DNA of 7,415 bases from Leucothrix mucor. Lineage in GTDB: Bacteria > Pseudomonadota > Gammaproteobacteria > Thiotrichales > Thiotrichaceae. This document shows, piece after piece, positions 1 to 6,218 of this stretch (the first letter of the stretch is position 1; each line of letters starts with the position of its first letter). The stretch covers positions 1-7,415 of the forward strand of contig DRMS01000401.1 of the NCBI GenBank assembly GCA_011322515.1. Direction: 5' to 3'. The position numbers were made by a program, and so were the translations under genes. The notes beneath the pieces are model-generated. The model was not told where the DNA came from and ran no database searches. It saw nothing but the letters and a program-made list of their open reading frames with translations.

Positions 1-132
1 GAGGAAGGAAGAGAGGAGGGAAAAAAAGCAAAGAATCTGGAGAATGCTAAAAAAATGATGGAAAAAGGTATTGATCTTGCTCTAGTGTCTGAAATTACAA
101 ATATTTCTCCTGAGGAGCTTCAAACTATATAG
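1..132 (+). CDS. C-terminal tail of an Rpn-family PD-(D/E)XK nuclease/transposase-like protein (5' end outside window)
   Basis: Frame 1 is open from the first base and ends at TAG 130-132, giving 43 residues. The tail begins EEGREEGKK, continues with a Lys/Glu-rich helix, and ends with SEITNISPEELQTI. This layout of a charged GxxEGxxEG-type helix followed by a short 'I..iT.lS.eel..l' motif is the usual C-terminus of the Rpn / PDDEXK_2 family. It matches the layout at the end of the full-length relative at 6219-7085 (REEGK, then KYTQLSKQQIESL), though residue identity is limited, so the two are paralogues rather than a recent duplication. The catalytic domain lies upstream of the window, so it cannot be said whether the gene is intact. 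The stop codon abuts the left arm of a long inverted repeat. Family members are proposed to be DNA endonucleases that promote recombination; that role is inferred here. Confidence 0.72.
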   Translation, partial: EEGREEGKKAKNLENAKKMMEKGIDLALVSEITNISPEELQTI

Positions 133-237
133 GAACGTGTACGAAATAATTTCCCGAAGTTCTAACGCAGAATTTTTATTTCAGATTGGATGAACTCATG
201 AGGCGCATAGTCACTCTACGCAACAAATGAGATCATC

Positions 238-408
238 GGCTACCAACTTAAGGCGGGACAAGTAAAGTCATAGCAAACAACCCGCACCCTTCGACAAGCT
301 CAGGAAGCGGTGTCCTGAGTTTATCGAAGGGCTAGTTCCCTGAGCTTGTGTCGAAGGGTGCGGGTGAATAGGCAGAAACATGAATTGTCCCGCCTTAAAT
401 TGGTAGCC
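238..408. repeat. Middle inverted-repeat element, 171 bp (24-bp arms 238-261 and 385-408)
   Basis: The left arm starts GGCTACCAACTTAAGGCGGG and the right arm ends CCCGCCTTAAATTGGTAGCC. They are complementary at 23 of 24 positions, the exception being C247 against A399. It lies wholly inside the larger inverted repeat and wholly encloses the inner CCCTTCGAC-type repeat. The size and near-perfect ends fit a MITE or a dispersed intergenic repeat. No coding capacity is visible. Confidence 0.7.
280..365. repeat. Inner hairpin-forming repeat with CCCTTCGACAAGCTCAGG core, three arms
   Basis: The arm at 280-306 (ACCCGCACCCTTCGACAAGC...) is the reverse complement of 336-365 apart from a CA and a G insertion on the right. 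A third, degenerate arm at 312-331 (GTCCTGAGTTTATCGAAGGG) is complementary to 287-306 at about 17 of 20 positions. The left arm could therefore pair with either of two partners. The CCTTCGACAAGCTCAGG core is one I recognise as a widely dispersed intergenic repeat motif in bacterial genomes; this is from memory, not a search. Confidence 0.65.
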
Positions 409-436
409 AGATCATCCAAGCTGGGATCATCTGGCA
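406..436. repeat. 30-bp imperfect palindrome next to the middle repeat
   Basis: A palindrome centred near 421 has outer arms GCCAGAT (406-412) and ATCTGGC (428-434), with inner matches CATCC/GGGAT-type pairing and AAGCTGG at the centre; 13 of 15 base pairs match. It overlaps the last bases of the right arm of the middle element. Beyond it, 437-536 is AT-rich and holds no gene or strong repeat that I can see. Confidence 0.5.
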
Positions 437-570
437 AGTTTATAGATATTCACTTATTAAATTTCATCTTAATGACTGAAAAGCTAAAGCTTTCACTCCT
501 TTATCAGGAAATTATTTATCTGAAAAACTATAGAGATCGGGAAGTTGTTTCGTGCACGTTCCATAGGTGT

Positions 571-1347
571 TCAGGTGTTGAAATTAGCCTCTGGTTGCCA
601 TTGCGATAATTCAGCACAGTCAATTTCCATTTTCCAATTATCCACGGGCACCGTGTTAACACTTATACTAGCAGTGGTGTTTAGTACTTTAATATAGTGT
701 TGACGCGGGATGTTTTCTGCGCCCATGCTGATTAGATGCGGATTTTCTATCTGGCAGTCAATGAGTGTGTGACCTCGCTGCTGTGTTAGTTTTGCTAATG
801 CTATAAATGCCATTTTTGAGGTGTCGCGCTCGATGCTAAACATGGATTCACCACTAAAAACGCCCCCTGTATCAACGCCATATAATCCACCAACCAGTTT
901 GTTTTCACTATTCCAGACTTCAACGGAGTGCGCGATATTGAGCTTATGTAGCGCTATATAGGCATGATACATTTCCTGCGTTATCCAAGTGCCATCGGTG
1001 TAGCTACGTGGTGCTGCGCAGGCGTGTACGACTTCTGCGAAGCTATGATCAAAGGTGATGCGGTAGCCTTTGTTGCGCATTGTTTTACGTAGGCTACGGC
1101 GAAAGTTGATTTTATGCGGATAGAGTACAGCGCGTGGGTCTGGCGACCACCAGTAGATAGGTTCCTCAGGGCTAAACCAAGGGAAGATGCCTGATCGATA
1201 GGCGTTGATCAGGCGCTCAGATGATAAATCCCCGCCCATTGCGAGCAAGCCATTAGGCTCATTCCACGCCATTTCTACGGGCGGGAAGGGTTCATCGCTA
1301 GAGTAGGGGTCTAGCAGGGTGAGAAAGGGATCGTTTTCTTGGCTCAA
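571..1347 (-). CDS. aat: Leucyl/phenylalanyl-tRNA--protein transferase
   Basis: Cytoplasmic enzyme that transfers Leu or Phe from aminoacyl-tRNA to proteins with N-terminal Arg or Lys, feeding them to the ClpS/ClpAP N-degron pathway. The 258-residue protein shows the family signature throughout: EPNGLLAMGGDLSSERL (about 30-46), GIFPWF (53-58), WWSPDPR (66-72), TWIT (120-123), GGLYGV (153-158), GESMFS (166-171) and LIDCQIENPHLISMGAENI (about 195-213). E167, D197 and Q199 align with E. coli E156, D186 and Q188, the residues tied to activity, with a constant offset of 11. The start is a TTG at 1347-1345, because no ATG gives the conserved N-terminus (the next Met, residue 26, would remove the FPP segment). 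Only a weak purine stretch precedes it. It starts 5 bases after the trxB stop, so it is probably translated from the trxB message. E. coli has cydCD between these two genes. Confidence 0.95.
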   Translation of the reverse strand: MSQENDPFLTLLDPYSSDEPFPPVEMAWNEPNGLLAMGGDLSSERLINAYRSGIFPWFSPEEPIYWWSPDPRAVLYPHKINFRRSLRKTMRNKGYRITFDHSFAEVVHACAAPRSYTDGTWITQEMYHAYIALHKLNIAHSVEVWNSENKLVGGLYGVDTGGVFSGESMFSIERDTSKMAFIALAKLTQQRGHTLIDCQIENPHLISMGAENIPRQHYIKVLNTTASISVNTVPVDNWKMEIDCAELSQWQPEANFNT

Positions 1348-1352
1348 GGTGC

Positions 1353-2327
1353 TTATTCTTTTTCTGCGAGTGCGTCTAAAAACTTTTCGGCATCTAGTGC
1401 AGCCATACAGCCTGTTCCTGCTGAGGTGATTGCTTGGCGATAAACATGATCCATAACGTCCCCTGCGGCATAAACACCTTTCACGCTGGTTTGGGTCGCA
1501 TTGCCTGATGTGCCACTTTGTACCGTTAGGTAGCCATTTTTCATTTCCAAATGACCTTTGAAAATATCGGTGTTAGGACGATGCCCGATGGCTATAAAGA
1601 CACCGTGTACATCAATATCCTGTGTTGCATCGGTCTTAACATTTTTAATACGCATCCCTGTAACGCCAGAATTATCGCCAAGCACTTCTTCAAGTACATT
1701 GTCCCACATAATAGTGATATTGCCATTACTCGCTTTTTCTTTGATTTTGTCGCGCAGAATTTTTTCTGAACGCAGCTCATCACGGCGGTGTACTAAGATA
1801 ACTTCATCCGCAATATTAGATAAGTAGAGTGCTTCTTCAACCGCAGTATTGCCGCCACCAATAACCGCTACTTTTTGATTGCGATAGAAAAATCCGTCAC
1901 AAGTAGCACAGGCAGAAACGCCACGACCTTTAAAAGCTTCTTCTGACTCTAGCCCAAGATACATGGCGGTTGCACCCGTAGAAATAATCAGCGCATCACA
2001 GGTATAGTTGCCACTATCGCCTGCTAGTTTGTAAGGGTGAGCGCTAAAATCAACAGCGTTTATATGGTCAATAATAATTTCTGTGTTAAATCGCTCTGCA
2101 TGTTGCTTCATACGCTCCATTAAAGCAGGACCTTGCACCCCTTCATTATCACCTGGCCAGTTATCAACATCGGTTGTTGTCATTAACTGCCCACCTTGTT
2201 CCATGCCTGTGACCATGACAGGGTTCAGGTTAGCACGCGCGGCATAGACGGCAGCAGTATACCCAGCAGGACCTGATCCAATGATCAGTAATCGGCAATG
2301 TTTAGCTGTGTTTGTAGTGTCGCTCAT
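1353..2327 (-). CDS. trxB: Thioredoxin reductase (NADPH)
   Basis: FAD flavoenzyme that passes electrons from NADPH to thioredoxin in the cytoplasm. With the ATG at 2327-2325 it has 324 residues (E. coli 321). Visible features are the FAD-binding GSGPAG (17-22), GMEQGGQL (41-48), the redox-active CATC pair C140/C143 followed by DGFFYRN, the NADPH-binding GGGNTA (157-162) with HRR (180-182) as the 2'-phosphate contact region, and the C-terminal AAGDVMD...QAITSAGTGCMAALDAE flavin segment. Identity with the E. coli protein is high along the whole length. The frame is also open from a TTG at 2339, but that codon abuts the Shine-Dalgarno GGAG (2337-2334), which sits 6 bases before the ATG, so the ATG is the start. 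aat follows in the same direction. No promoter could be called with confidence in the AT-rich stretch upstream. Confidence 0.97.
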   Translation of the reverse strand: MSDTTNTAKHCRLLIIGSGPAGYTAAVYAARANLNPVMVTGMEQGGQLMTTTDVDNWPGDNEGVQGPALMERMKQHAERFNTEIIIDHINAVDFSAHPYKLAGDSGNYTCDALIISTGATAMYLGLESEEAFKGRGVSACATCDGFFYRNQKVAVIGGGNTAVEEALYLSNIADEVILVHRRDELRSEKILRDKIKEKASNGNITIMWDNVLEEVLGDNSGVTGMRIKNVKTDATQDIDVHGVFIAIGHRPNTDIFKGHLEMKNGYLTVQSGTSGNATQTSVKGVYAAGDVMDHVYRQAITSAGTGCMAALDAEKFLDALAEKE

Positions 2328-2399
2328 GAGCTTCTCCAATATGTTTTTATTTTAAGTCAAAGTGAAATTATGGGGGCATATGCTAAGAAATGAAAGTGC

Positions 2400-2446
2400 G
2401 GAGGTGAAGTATGATGAGAAGAAAATGTATTATTCCTCCTTTTTAG
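2400..2446 (+). other. Possible 11-codon leader ORF with strong Shine-Dalgarno
   Basis: GGAGG at 2400-2404 is followed, 6 bases on, by ATG 2411-2413. The frame reads MMRRKCIIPPF and stops at TAG 2444-2446. The Pro codons contain CCTCC (2435-2439), which is complementary to the GGAGG, so the ribosome site could be masked by the end of its own ORF. No similarity to a known leader peptide is recognised, and it lies over 400 bases from ftsK, so chance is a serious alternative. Confidence 0.2.
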
Positions 2447-2737
2447 CAGTTCTTTTTTATCTCGATTAGCTTTATAATCAATAAGATCTTGATGGTTTGT
2501 AACCTAAATTATGCGATTTTTTATCCCAATCAATGAAAAATACGCTAGACTCTGTCATTCGAGTGTTACAATTCATACGAAACTTTAAGTTTTATTTTGT
2601 GGAATTTTTATATAACTTTTGCTCTAATTGCTTAGTTAAGCGCCTGTGCAAAATTAATCTAACACAACGCCCCTGATTTTCTGATCTTCTTCGTTATTGC
2701 TTTGGTTACATAGCCCGTTATGCTCCCGTTGCAACCC

Positions 2738-2766
2738 TTGAAGTTCAATAAATAGGAAGCGATATT
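2738..2766 (+). promoter_or_regulatory. Possible sigma70-type promoter for ftsK
   Basis: TTGAAG (2738-2743) and GATATT (2761-2766) are separated by 17 bases and each match 4 of 6 consensus positions. It would give a leader of roughly 100 bases before ftsK. The match is weak and other AT-rich hexamers occur nearby, so this is only a candidate. Confidence 0.2.
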
Positions 2767-2862
2767 TTGTCAGATTTATTATGATCTCCTACTTAAAAGT
2801 CCCACAGAATCACTATCTTATTTAGGATATCGCCATAATATCATCTGTCAGGGACGATAGAA

Positions 2863-2904
2863 ATGAATATCAATGTTGAAAATCAGGGGAATGATTTTGG
2901 CTGA
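2863..2904 (+). other. Possible 13-codon upstream ORF overlapping the ftsK start
   Basis: ATG 2863-2865 is preceded at 8 bases by GGGA (2851-2854) and opens a 13-codon frame, MNINVENQGNDFG, ending at TGA 2902-2904. It overlaps all three candidate ftsK starts (ATG 2873, ATG 2891, TTG 2897) in another frame, so its translation would affect ribosome access to ftsK. No homologue is recognised; this may be chance. Confidence 0.2.
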
Positions 2905-5359
2905 AAAAATAGATTTAAACGATCAGAAACGAGTAAGTTTACAACAAACGAGTATCTTGTTTTTCTCAGGTATAACCGCTGTTGTTTTATTGGCGCTATT
3001 AACCTATCACCCCAATGACCCAGGGTTATTTGTACATGACACTAATGCGGCGGTGCAGAATAAGGCGGGTCCCGCTGGAGCTTTTTTAGCCGATATTTTA
3101 ATGGGCTTTTTTGGTTATCTTGCTTATATCATTCCCGTTGCCTTTCTTATGCTAGGCTTTTCGCTGTTCCGCAAATCATCGTTGGATTTAAAAGGCGTTA
3201 ATCTGTGGCTAACGTTGTTGGGTGCTTTTCTTGCTCTACTATCAGGTTGTGGCTTGGTCACCATGCTTTGGCCTGAAAGTGATCTTATTTATAAAGCAGG
3301 GGGGTTATTAGGGATCGCGGTTGCCAAGGTGTTTGTCTGGATGTTAGGGCATTTTGGCGCAACCTTATTATTATTCACAGGTTTTTTTGCAGGTATCACC
3401 TTAATTGCGGATATTCCTTGGCTAAAAATCATTGATTATGTAGGCGATAAAATTCTGGATGGTTTTGATAAAATCTTTGGCGATGGTGTTGATGATGAAA
3501 AAGTGGATGCGCCAAAAGCAAATGTGAAAATAGGGGATGGCGGAAAGAGTAAGAAGCCATCAATATTTGCAACATTAGGTGCAGGAGCTGCGGGTGTGGC
3601 AGGCATTGCCACTAGTTTACCTTTCTTGAAAAAGAAGCAGGGAAATGAACCACCTGTCGTTAAAGAGGTTGTTGCTAATGGCAAGAGCAAAGAGCAAACG
3701 TTGGCTGTTCCTGATGAAATGTTAAAGGCAGATACGTCAACGTCTAAAAAATCCGTTACCAAAAATTCTGCAAAAGAGTCTACTTTAGATAAAGTTGCCA
3801 AAAAAGCCAAGCGCATGGTTCCGCGCAAGAAAAAGTCTGTCCCTACTATATCACTGGGGAAAGCAATTACATTGCCGCCGCTTGATTTGTTAAACAAAGC
3901 CCCAAAACAGCAAGGGCACTATTCAAAAGATGAAATTAATGATATTGCAGAGCGCATTATTAAATCACTGCAAGATTATGGTGTGCATGGTGTCACCGTT
4001 GAAAGCGCGCAACCAGGTCCTATTATTACTCGCTTTGAATTACAATTACCAGCGGGTACAAAAGTTAGTAAAATCACAGGGCTGGCAAAAGATTTAGCGC
4101 GTAATATGAGTGTGATGAGTATTCGCATTGTTGATGTGATTCCTGGTAAAACCACTATTGGCATTGAGGTGCCGAATAGCCAGCGTGATCTGGTTGCTAT
4201 CCGCGATGTATTGGCATCGGATGAATTTAAAAAGGCGGAGTCACCCTTAACATTAGTTTTGGGTAAAACAATCGGTGGTAAACCTGCTGTTGCCGATTTG
4301 TCAAAAATGCCACACGTACTCGTTGCAGGTACGACAGGGGCAGGTAAGTCGGTTGCAATTAATGCCATGTTGATAAGCTTGCTTTATAAATCAACTCCAG
4401 AAAAGGTCAGGCTGATCCTTATTGATCCAAAAATGCTGGAATTGAGCACGTATGAAGGTATTCCACATTTATTAACTTCTGTTGTAACGGATATGAAAGA
4501 TGCCGCCACGGCACTGCGCTGGTGTGTGGGTGAAATGGAACGCCGTTATTCAGCTATGTCTCATGTCAAAGTGCGGAGCATTGCAGGCTATAATGAAAAA
4601 GTTGGTCAGGCGATTAAAAATGGTAAGCCGATTATGGATCCAAGCTGGGATCCTACTAAGCACGTTGATACCGAGCCTAAAATTCTAGAGCCGCTACCTT
4701 ATATTGTTATCGTTATTGATGAATTTGCTGACATGATCATGGTGGTTGGTAAAAAGGTTGAAGAGCTAATTGCGCGTTTAGCGCAGAAAGCCCGTGCTGC
4801 GGGAATACACCTTGTATTGGCAACTCAACGACCATCGGTCGATGTAATAACAGGTTTGATCAAAGCCAATATTCCATCACGTATTGCCTTTCAGGTATCA
4901 ACTAGGGTGGACTCGCGTACTATTTTAGATCAAGGTGGTGCAGAGCAGTTACTGGGTTTGGGTGATATGCTTTATTTGCCCCCAGGAACGGGAATGCCAC
5001 ACCGTGTACATGGTGCATTTGTTAGCGATAAAGAAGTTGAGGATGTTGTCAATTATATTAAAGTGCAAGGGGAACCAGATTATATTGATGAGGTCTTAGT
5101 GGACACTGGAGGAGCAAAAGGTGCTATTCCAGGTTTAGAGCCTTTGGCTGATTCAGAAGGTGACGCGCTTTATGATCAAGGTGTCGCCATCGTTACCGAA
5201 TCACGCAGAGCCTCTATTTCCTACTTGCAACGTCGTTTAAAAATAGGGTATAACCGCGCAGCAAGTATGATAGAAGATATGGAAGCTGCAGGTGTTGTTA
5301 GTGCCGTGCAGTCTAATGGGACGCGCGAAGTGCTAGCGCCAGAGCCTGTAGCAGATTAA
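2873..5359 (+). CDS. ftsK: DNA translocase FtsK
   Basis: Septum-anchored, ATP-driven DNA pump that clears the terminus region into daughter cells and activates XerCD at dif. In the 828-residue frame, hydrophobic membrane segments lie at about 27-45, 70-96, 111-131 and 143-180. A Lys/Ala/Ser-rich linker spans about 200-340. The motor follows from about 345, with Walker A GTTGAGKS (486-493), IDPKMLELS (517-525), Walker B IVIVIDEFADM (611-621), ATQRPSVDVITG (650-661) and QGGAEQLLG (687-695). The C-terminal gamma winged helix (about 763-820: ESRRASISYLQRRLKIGYNRAA) is the part that reads KOPS sites in E. coli. The linker is far shorter than in E. coli (1329 residues in total). The start is uncertain: ATG 2873 is given, but ATG 2891 (residue 7) and TTG 2897 (residue 9) are possible, and AGGGG (2885-2889) is better spaced for the TTG. 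lolA follows in the same operon. Confidence 0.96.
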   Translation: MLKIRGMILAEKIDLNDQKRVSLQQTSILFFSGITAVVLLALLTYHPNDPGLFVHDTNAAVQNKAGPAGAFLADILMGFFGYLAYIIPVAFLMLGFSLFRKSSLDLKGVNLWLTLLGAFLALLSGCGLVTMLWPESDLIYKAGGLLGIAVAKVFVWMLGHFGATLLLFTGFFAGITLIADIPWLKIIDYVGDKILDGFDKIFGDGVDDEKVDAPKANVKIGDGGKSKKPSIFATLGAGAAGVAGIATSLPFLKKKQGNEPPVVKEVVANGKSKEQTLAVPDEMLKADTSTSKKSVTKNSAKESTLDKVAKKAKRMVPRKKKSVPTISLGKAITLPPLDLLNKAPKQQGHYSKDEINDIAERIIKSLQDYGVHGVTVESAQPGPIITRFELQLPAGTKVSKITGLAKDLARNMSVMSIRIVDVIPGKTTIGIEVPNSQRDLVAIRDVLASDEFKKAESPLTLVLGKTIGGKPAVADLSKMPHVLVAGTTGAGKSVAINAMLISLLYKSTPEKVRLILIDPKMLELSTYEGIPHLLTSVVTDMKDAATALRWCVGEMERRYSAMSHVKVRSIAGYNEKVGQAIKNGKPIMDPSWDPTKHVDTEPKILEPLPYIVIVIDEFADMIMVVGKKVEELIARLAQKARAAGIHLVLATQRPSVDVITGLIKANIPSRIAFQVSTRVDSRTILDQGGAEQLLGLGDMLYLPPGTGMPHRVHGAFVSDKEVEDVVNYIKVQGEPDYIDEVLVDTGGAKGAIPGLEPLADSEGDALYDQGVAIVTESRRASISYLQRRLKIGYNRAASMIEDMEAAGVVSAVQSNGTREVLAPEPVAD

Positions 5360-5373
5360 TTACTGAGGTGTAC

Positions 5374-6036
5374 ATGAAAAAAATAGCGATTAAAACAGTT
5401 GCAAAAACATTCGTTACGGGTGCTTTACTCGTAGCTCTAGGGTATAGCGCAACCATTACGGCTGCGCAAGATGCTGCTAGAACGCGTTTGGATAACTTTT
5501 TCACAAAAGTAACGTCGTTAAAAGGCTCTTTTAATCAGCAAGTATATGACAAAAAAGGAAAAATAATTCAAAAGGCAGCTGGGCAACTTTATCTTTCTCG
5601 TCCTGGAAAGTTTCGCTGGGTGTACGCAACTCCAGATCCTCAAGAAATCATTGCAGATGGCAAAAATGTCTGGATTTATGATAAAGATCTAGAGCAAGTA
5701 ACTGTCAAGCCAATGCGGGCAGCCATTGCAAGCACTCCTATTGCTATTTTAACTAGAAAAGCATCGCCGCAGTCACAGTTTCAAGTCAGCAAGATGGCGA
5801 TTAAAACAGCAGGTTTAGATTGGTTTAATCTAAAGCCACATCGTGGTTCAAGTGATTTTAAAAATATTCAACTAGGTTTGGATCGCACAGGCAGATTGCG
5901 TCAGATGCTGATGTTTGACAAATTAGGGCAAAAAACAGTGATTAATCTGAATATTACTAATAACGCGCCTGTCAATGCGAGGCAGTTTTACTTTAAACCG
6001 CCCAAGGGAGTCGATTTAATTGGCACTCCTTCGTAG
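5374..6036 (+). CDS. lolA: Outer-membrane lipoprotein carrier protein LolA
   Basis: Periplasmic chaperone that takes lipoproteins released by LolCDE from the inner membrane and hands them to LolB. The 220-residue precursor has a Lys-rich start (MKKIAIK), a hydrophobic stretch at about 12-28 and a likely signal-peptidase I site after TAA (about residue 31); no lipobox Cys is present. Family features are the LDNFFTKVTSLKGSFNQ segment (39-55), RPGKFRWVY (76-84), QEIIADGKNVWIYD (90-103) and the C-terminal FKPPKGVDLI (207-216). The frame also opens at GTG 5368, but GAGGTG (5365-5370) is a good Shine-Dalgarno for the ATG at 5374, so the ATG is chosen. It begins 14 bases after the ftsK stop and is followed by a terminator, so ftsK-lolA appear to be one transcription unit. 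rarA, which follows lolA in E. coli, is absent here. Confidence 0.93.
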   Translation: MKKIAIKTVAKTFVTGALLVALGYSATITAAQDAARTRLDNFFTKVTSLKGSFNQQVYDKKGKIIQKAAGQLYLSRPGKFRWVYATPDPQEIIADGKNVWIYDKDLEQVTVKPMRAAIASTPIAILTRKASPQSQFQVSKMAIKTAGLDWFNLKPHRGSSDFKNIQLGLDRTGRLRQMLMFDKLGQKTVINLNITNNAPVNARQFYFKPPKGVDLIGTPS

Positions 6037-6070
6037 GGTATTTCTTTAAAAAGTGCAAAAAACACGCAAT

Positions 6071-6104
6071 AAAAAGGGCTGATAAATTTATCAGCCCTTT
6101 TTTT
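6071..6104 (+). terminator. Rho-independent terminator after lolA
   Basis: A perfect palindrome, AAAAAGGGCTGATAAA (6071-6086) facing TTTATCAGCCCTTTTT (6087-6102), is followed by a T run that ends at 6104. It starts 34 bases after the lolA stop. Because A and T runs flank both sides of the stem, it could also stop transcription entering from the right. Confidence 0.92.
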
Positions 6105-6126
6105 ATGAGTATCTAGGATGAATAAG

Positions 6127-6168
6127 ATTAAAAGGGGTCAGGATTAAAAGGGGTCAGTACCCTTTGCT
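6127..6168. repeat. REP-like repeat: two ATTAAAAGGGGTCAG units plus inverted TACCCTTT
   Basis: ATTAAAAGGGGTCAG occurs at 6127-6141 and again at 6143-6157, a 16-base period. The second unit is followed by TACCCTTT (6158-6165), which pairs with AAAGGGGT to form a small hairpin with a CAG-type loop. AAAGGGGTCAG...CCCTTT repeats are familiar beside RAYT (Y1_Tnp) genes in proteobacteria, and one such gene lies at 7090, so this is a plausible recognition repeat. The link is inferred. Confidence 0.55.
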
Positions 6169-6183
6169 AATTATGTGCTACAG

Positions 6184-6209
6184 TATAATCTGTATAAAGT
6201 ATGCAAGGA
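6184..6209 (+). promoter_or_regulatory. TATAAT -10 box and ribosome site of the Rpn-family gene
   Basis: A consensus TATAAT is at 6184-6189, 30 bases before the ATG at 6219. The expected -35 position (about 6161-6168, CCTTTGCT) is poor and overlaps the end of the REP-like hairpin. AAGGA at 6205-6209 is a fair Shine-Dalgarno 9 bases before the ATG. The gene therefore probably has its own promoter downstream of the lolA terminator. Confidence 0.5.
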
Positions 6210-6218
6210 TAAAGAATA

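Larger units (their letters stand above)
132..562. repeat. 431-bp inverted-repeat-bounded island (26-bp arms 132-157 and 537-562)
   Basis: The left arm (starts GGAACGTGTACGAAA) and the right arm (ends TTTCGTGCACGTTCC) are reverse complements at 23 of 26 positions. The three differences are T opposite G (140/554, 147/547, 150/544), so a plus-strand RNA could pair all 26 positions using G-U wobbles. The arms enclose two further inverted-repeat systems and a palindrome, listed separately. The left arm begins on the last base of the Rpn stop codon; the right arm ends 8 bases before the last base of the aat stop. There is no coding region of note: the one open frame crossing it simply reads through repeat arms. 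No clear target-site duplication is seen outside the arms. It could be a MITE-like non-autonomous element, a composite of successive insertions, or a bidirectional transcription stop between convergent genes. Confidence 0.7.
2328..2862. other. Divergent intergenic region between trxB and ftsK, no full gene seen
   Basis: About 535 bp of AT-rich DNA must hold the promoters of both operons. E. coli has lrp between trxB and ftsK; no trace of an Lrp-like protein is readable here on either strand. Contents noted: an 11-codon ORF with a strong Shine-Dalgarno (2400-2446), a weak AT-rich stem (GCGATTTTT at 2513-2521 against AAAAATACGC at 2536-2545), a TATAAC hexamer at 2611-2616 without a good -35, a more GC-balanced block at about 2660-2740 with a start-less open frame on the minus strand, and a possible promoter at 2738-2766. 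Confidence 0.6.

Noticed and set aside
238..408. CRISPR array or tandem repeat array
   Set aside because: The repeats are inverted and nested rather than direct and evenly spaced, with no cas genes in view.
346..609. 87-codon plus-strand open frame starting inside the inner repeat and ending opposite the 3' end of aat
   Set aside because: It reads through the arms of three inverted repeats and into the antisense of aat, has no convincing ribosome site, and the peptide resembles no family.
2328..2339. Extended trxB start at TTG 2339
   Set aside because: The extension would run through the Shine-Dalgarno GGAG that serves the ATG at 2327, and it adds nothing conserved.
2341..2520. Clear sigma70 promoter for trxB on the minus strand
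   Set aside because: Several AT-rich hexamers occur (for example TTATAA-like near 2477), but none pairs with a good -35 at proper spacing, so no site was called.
3436..4368. Two long minus-strand open frames (3436-3897 and 3976-4368) antisense to ftsK
   Set aside because: They are shadows of a strongly conserved gene; peptides are low in complexity and show no domain.
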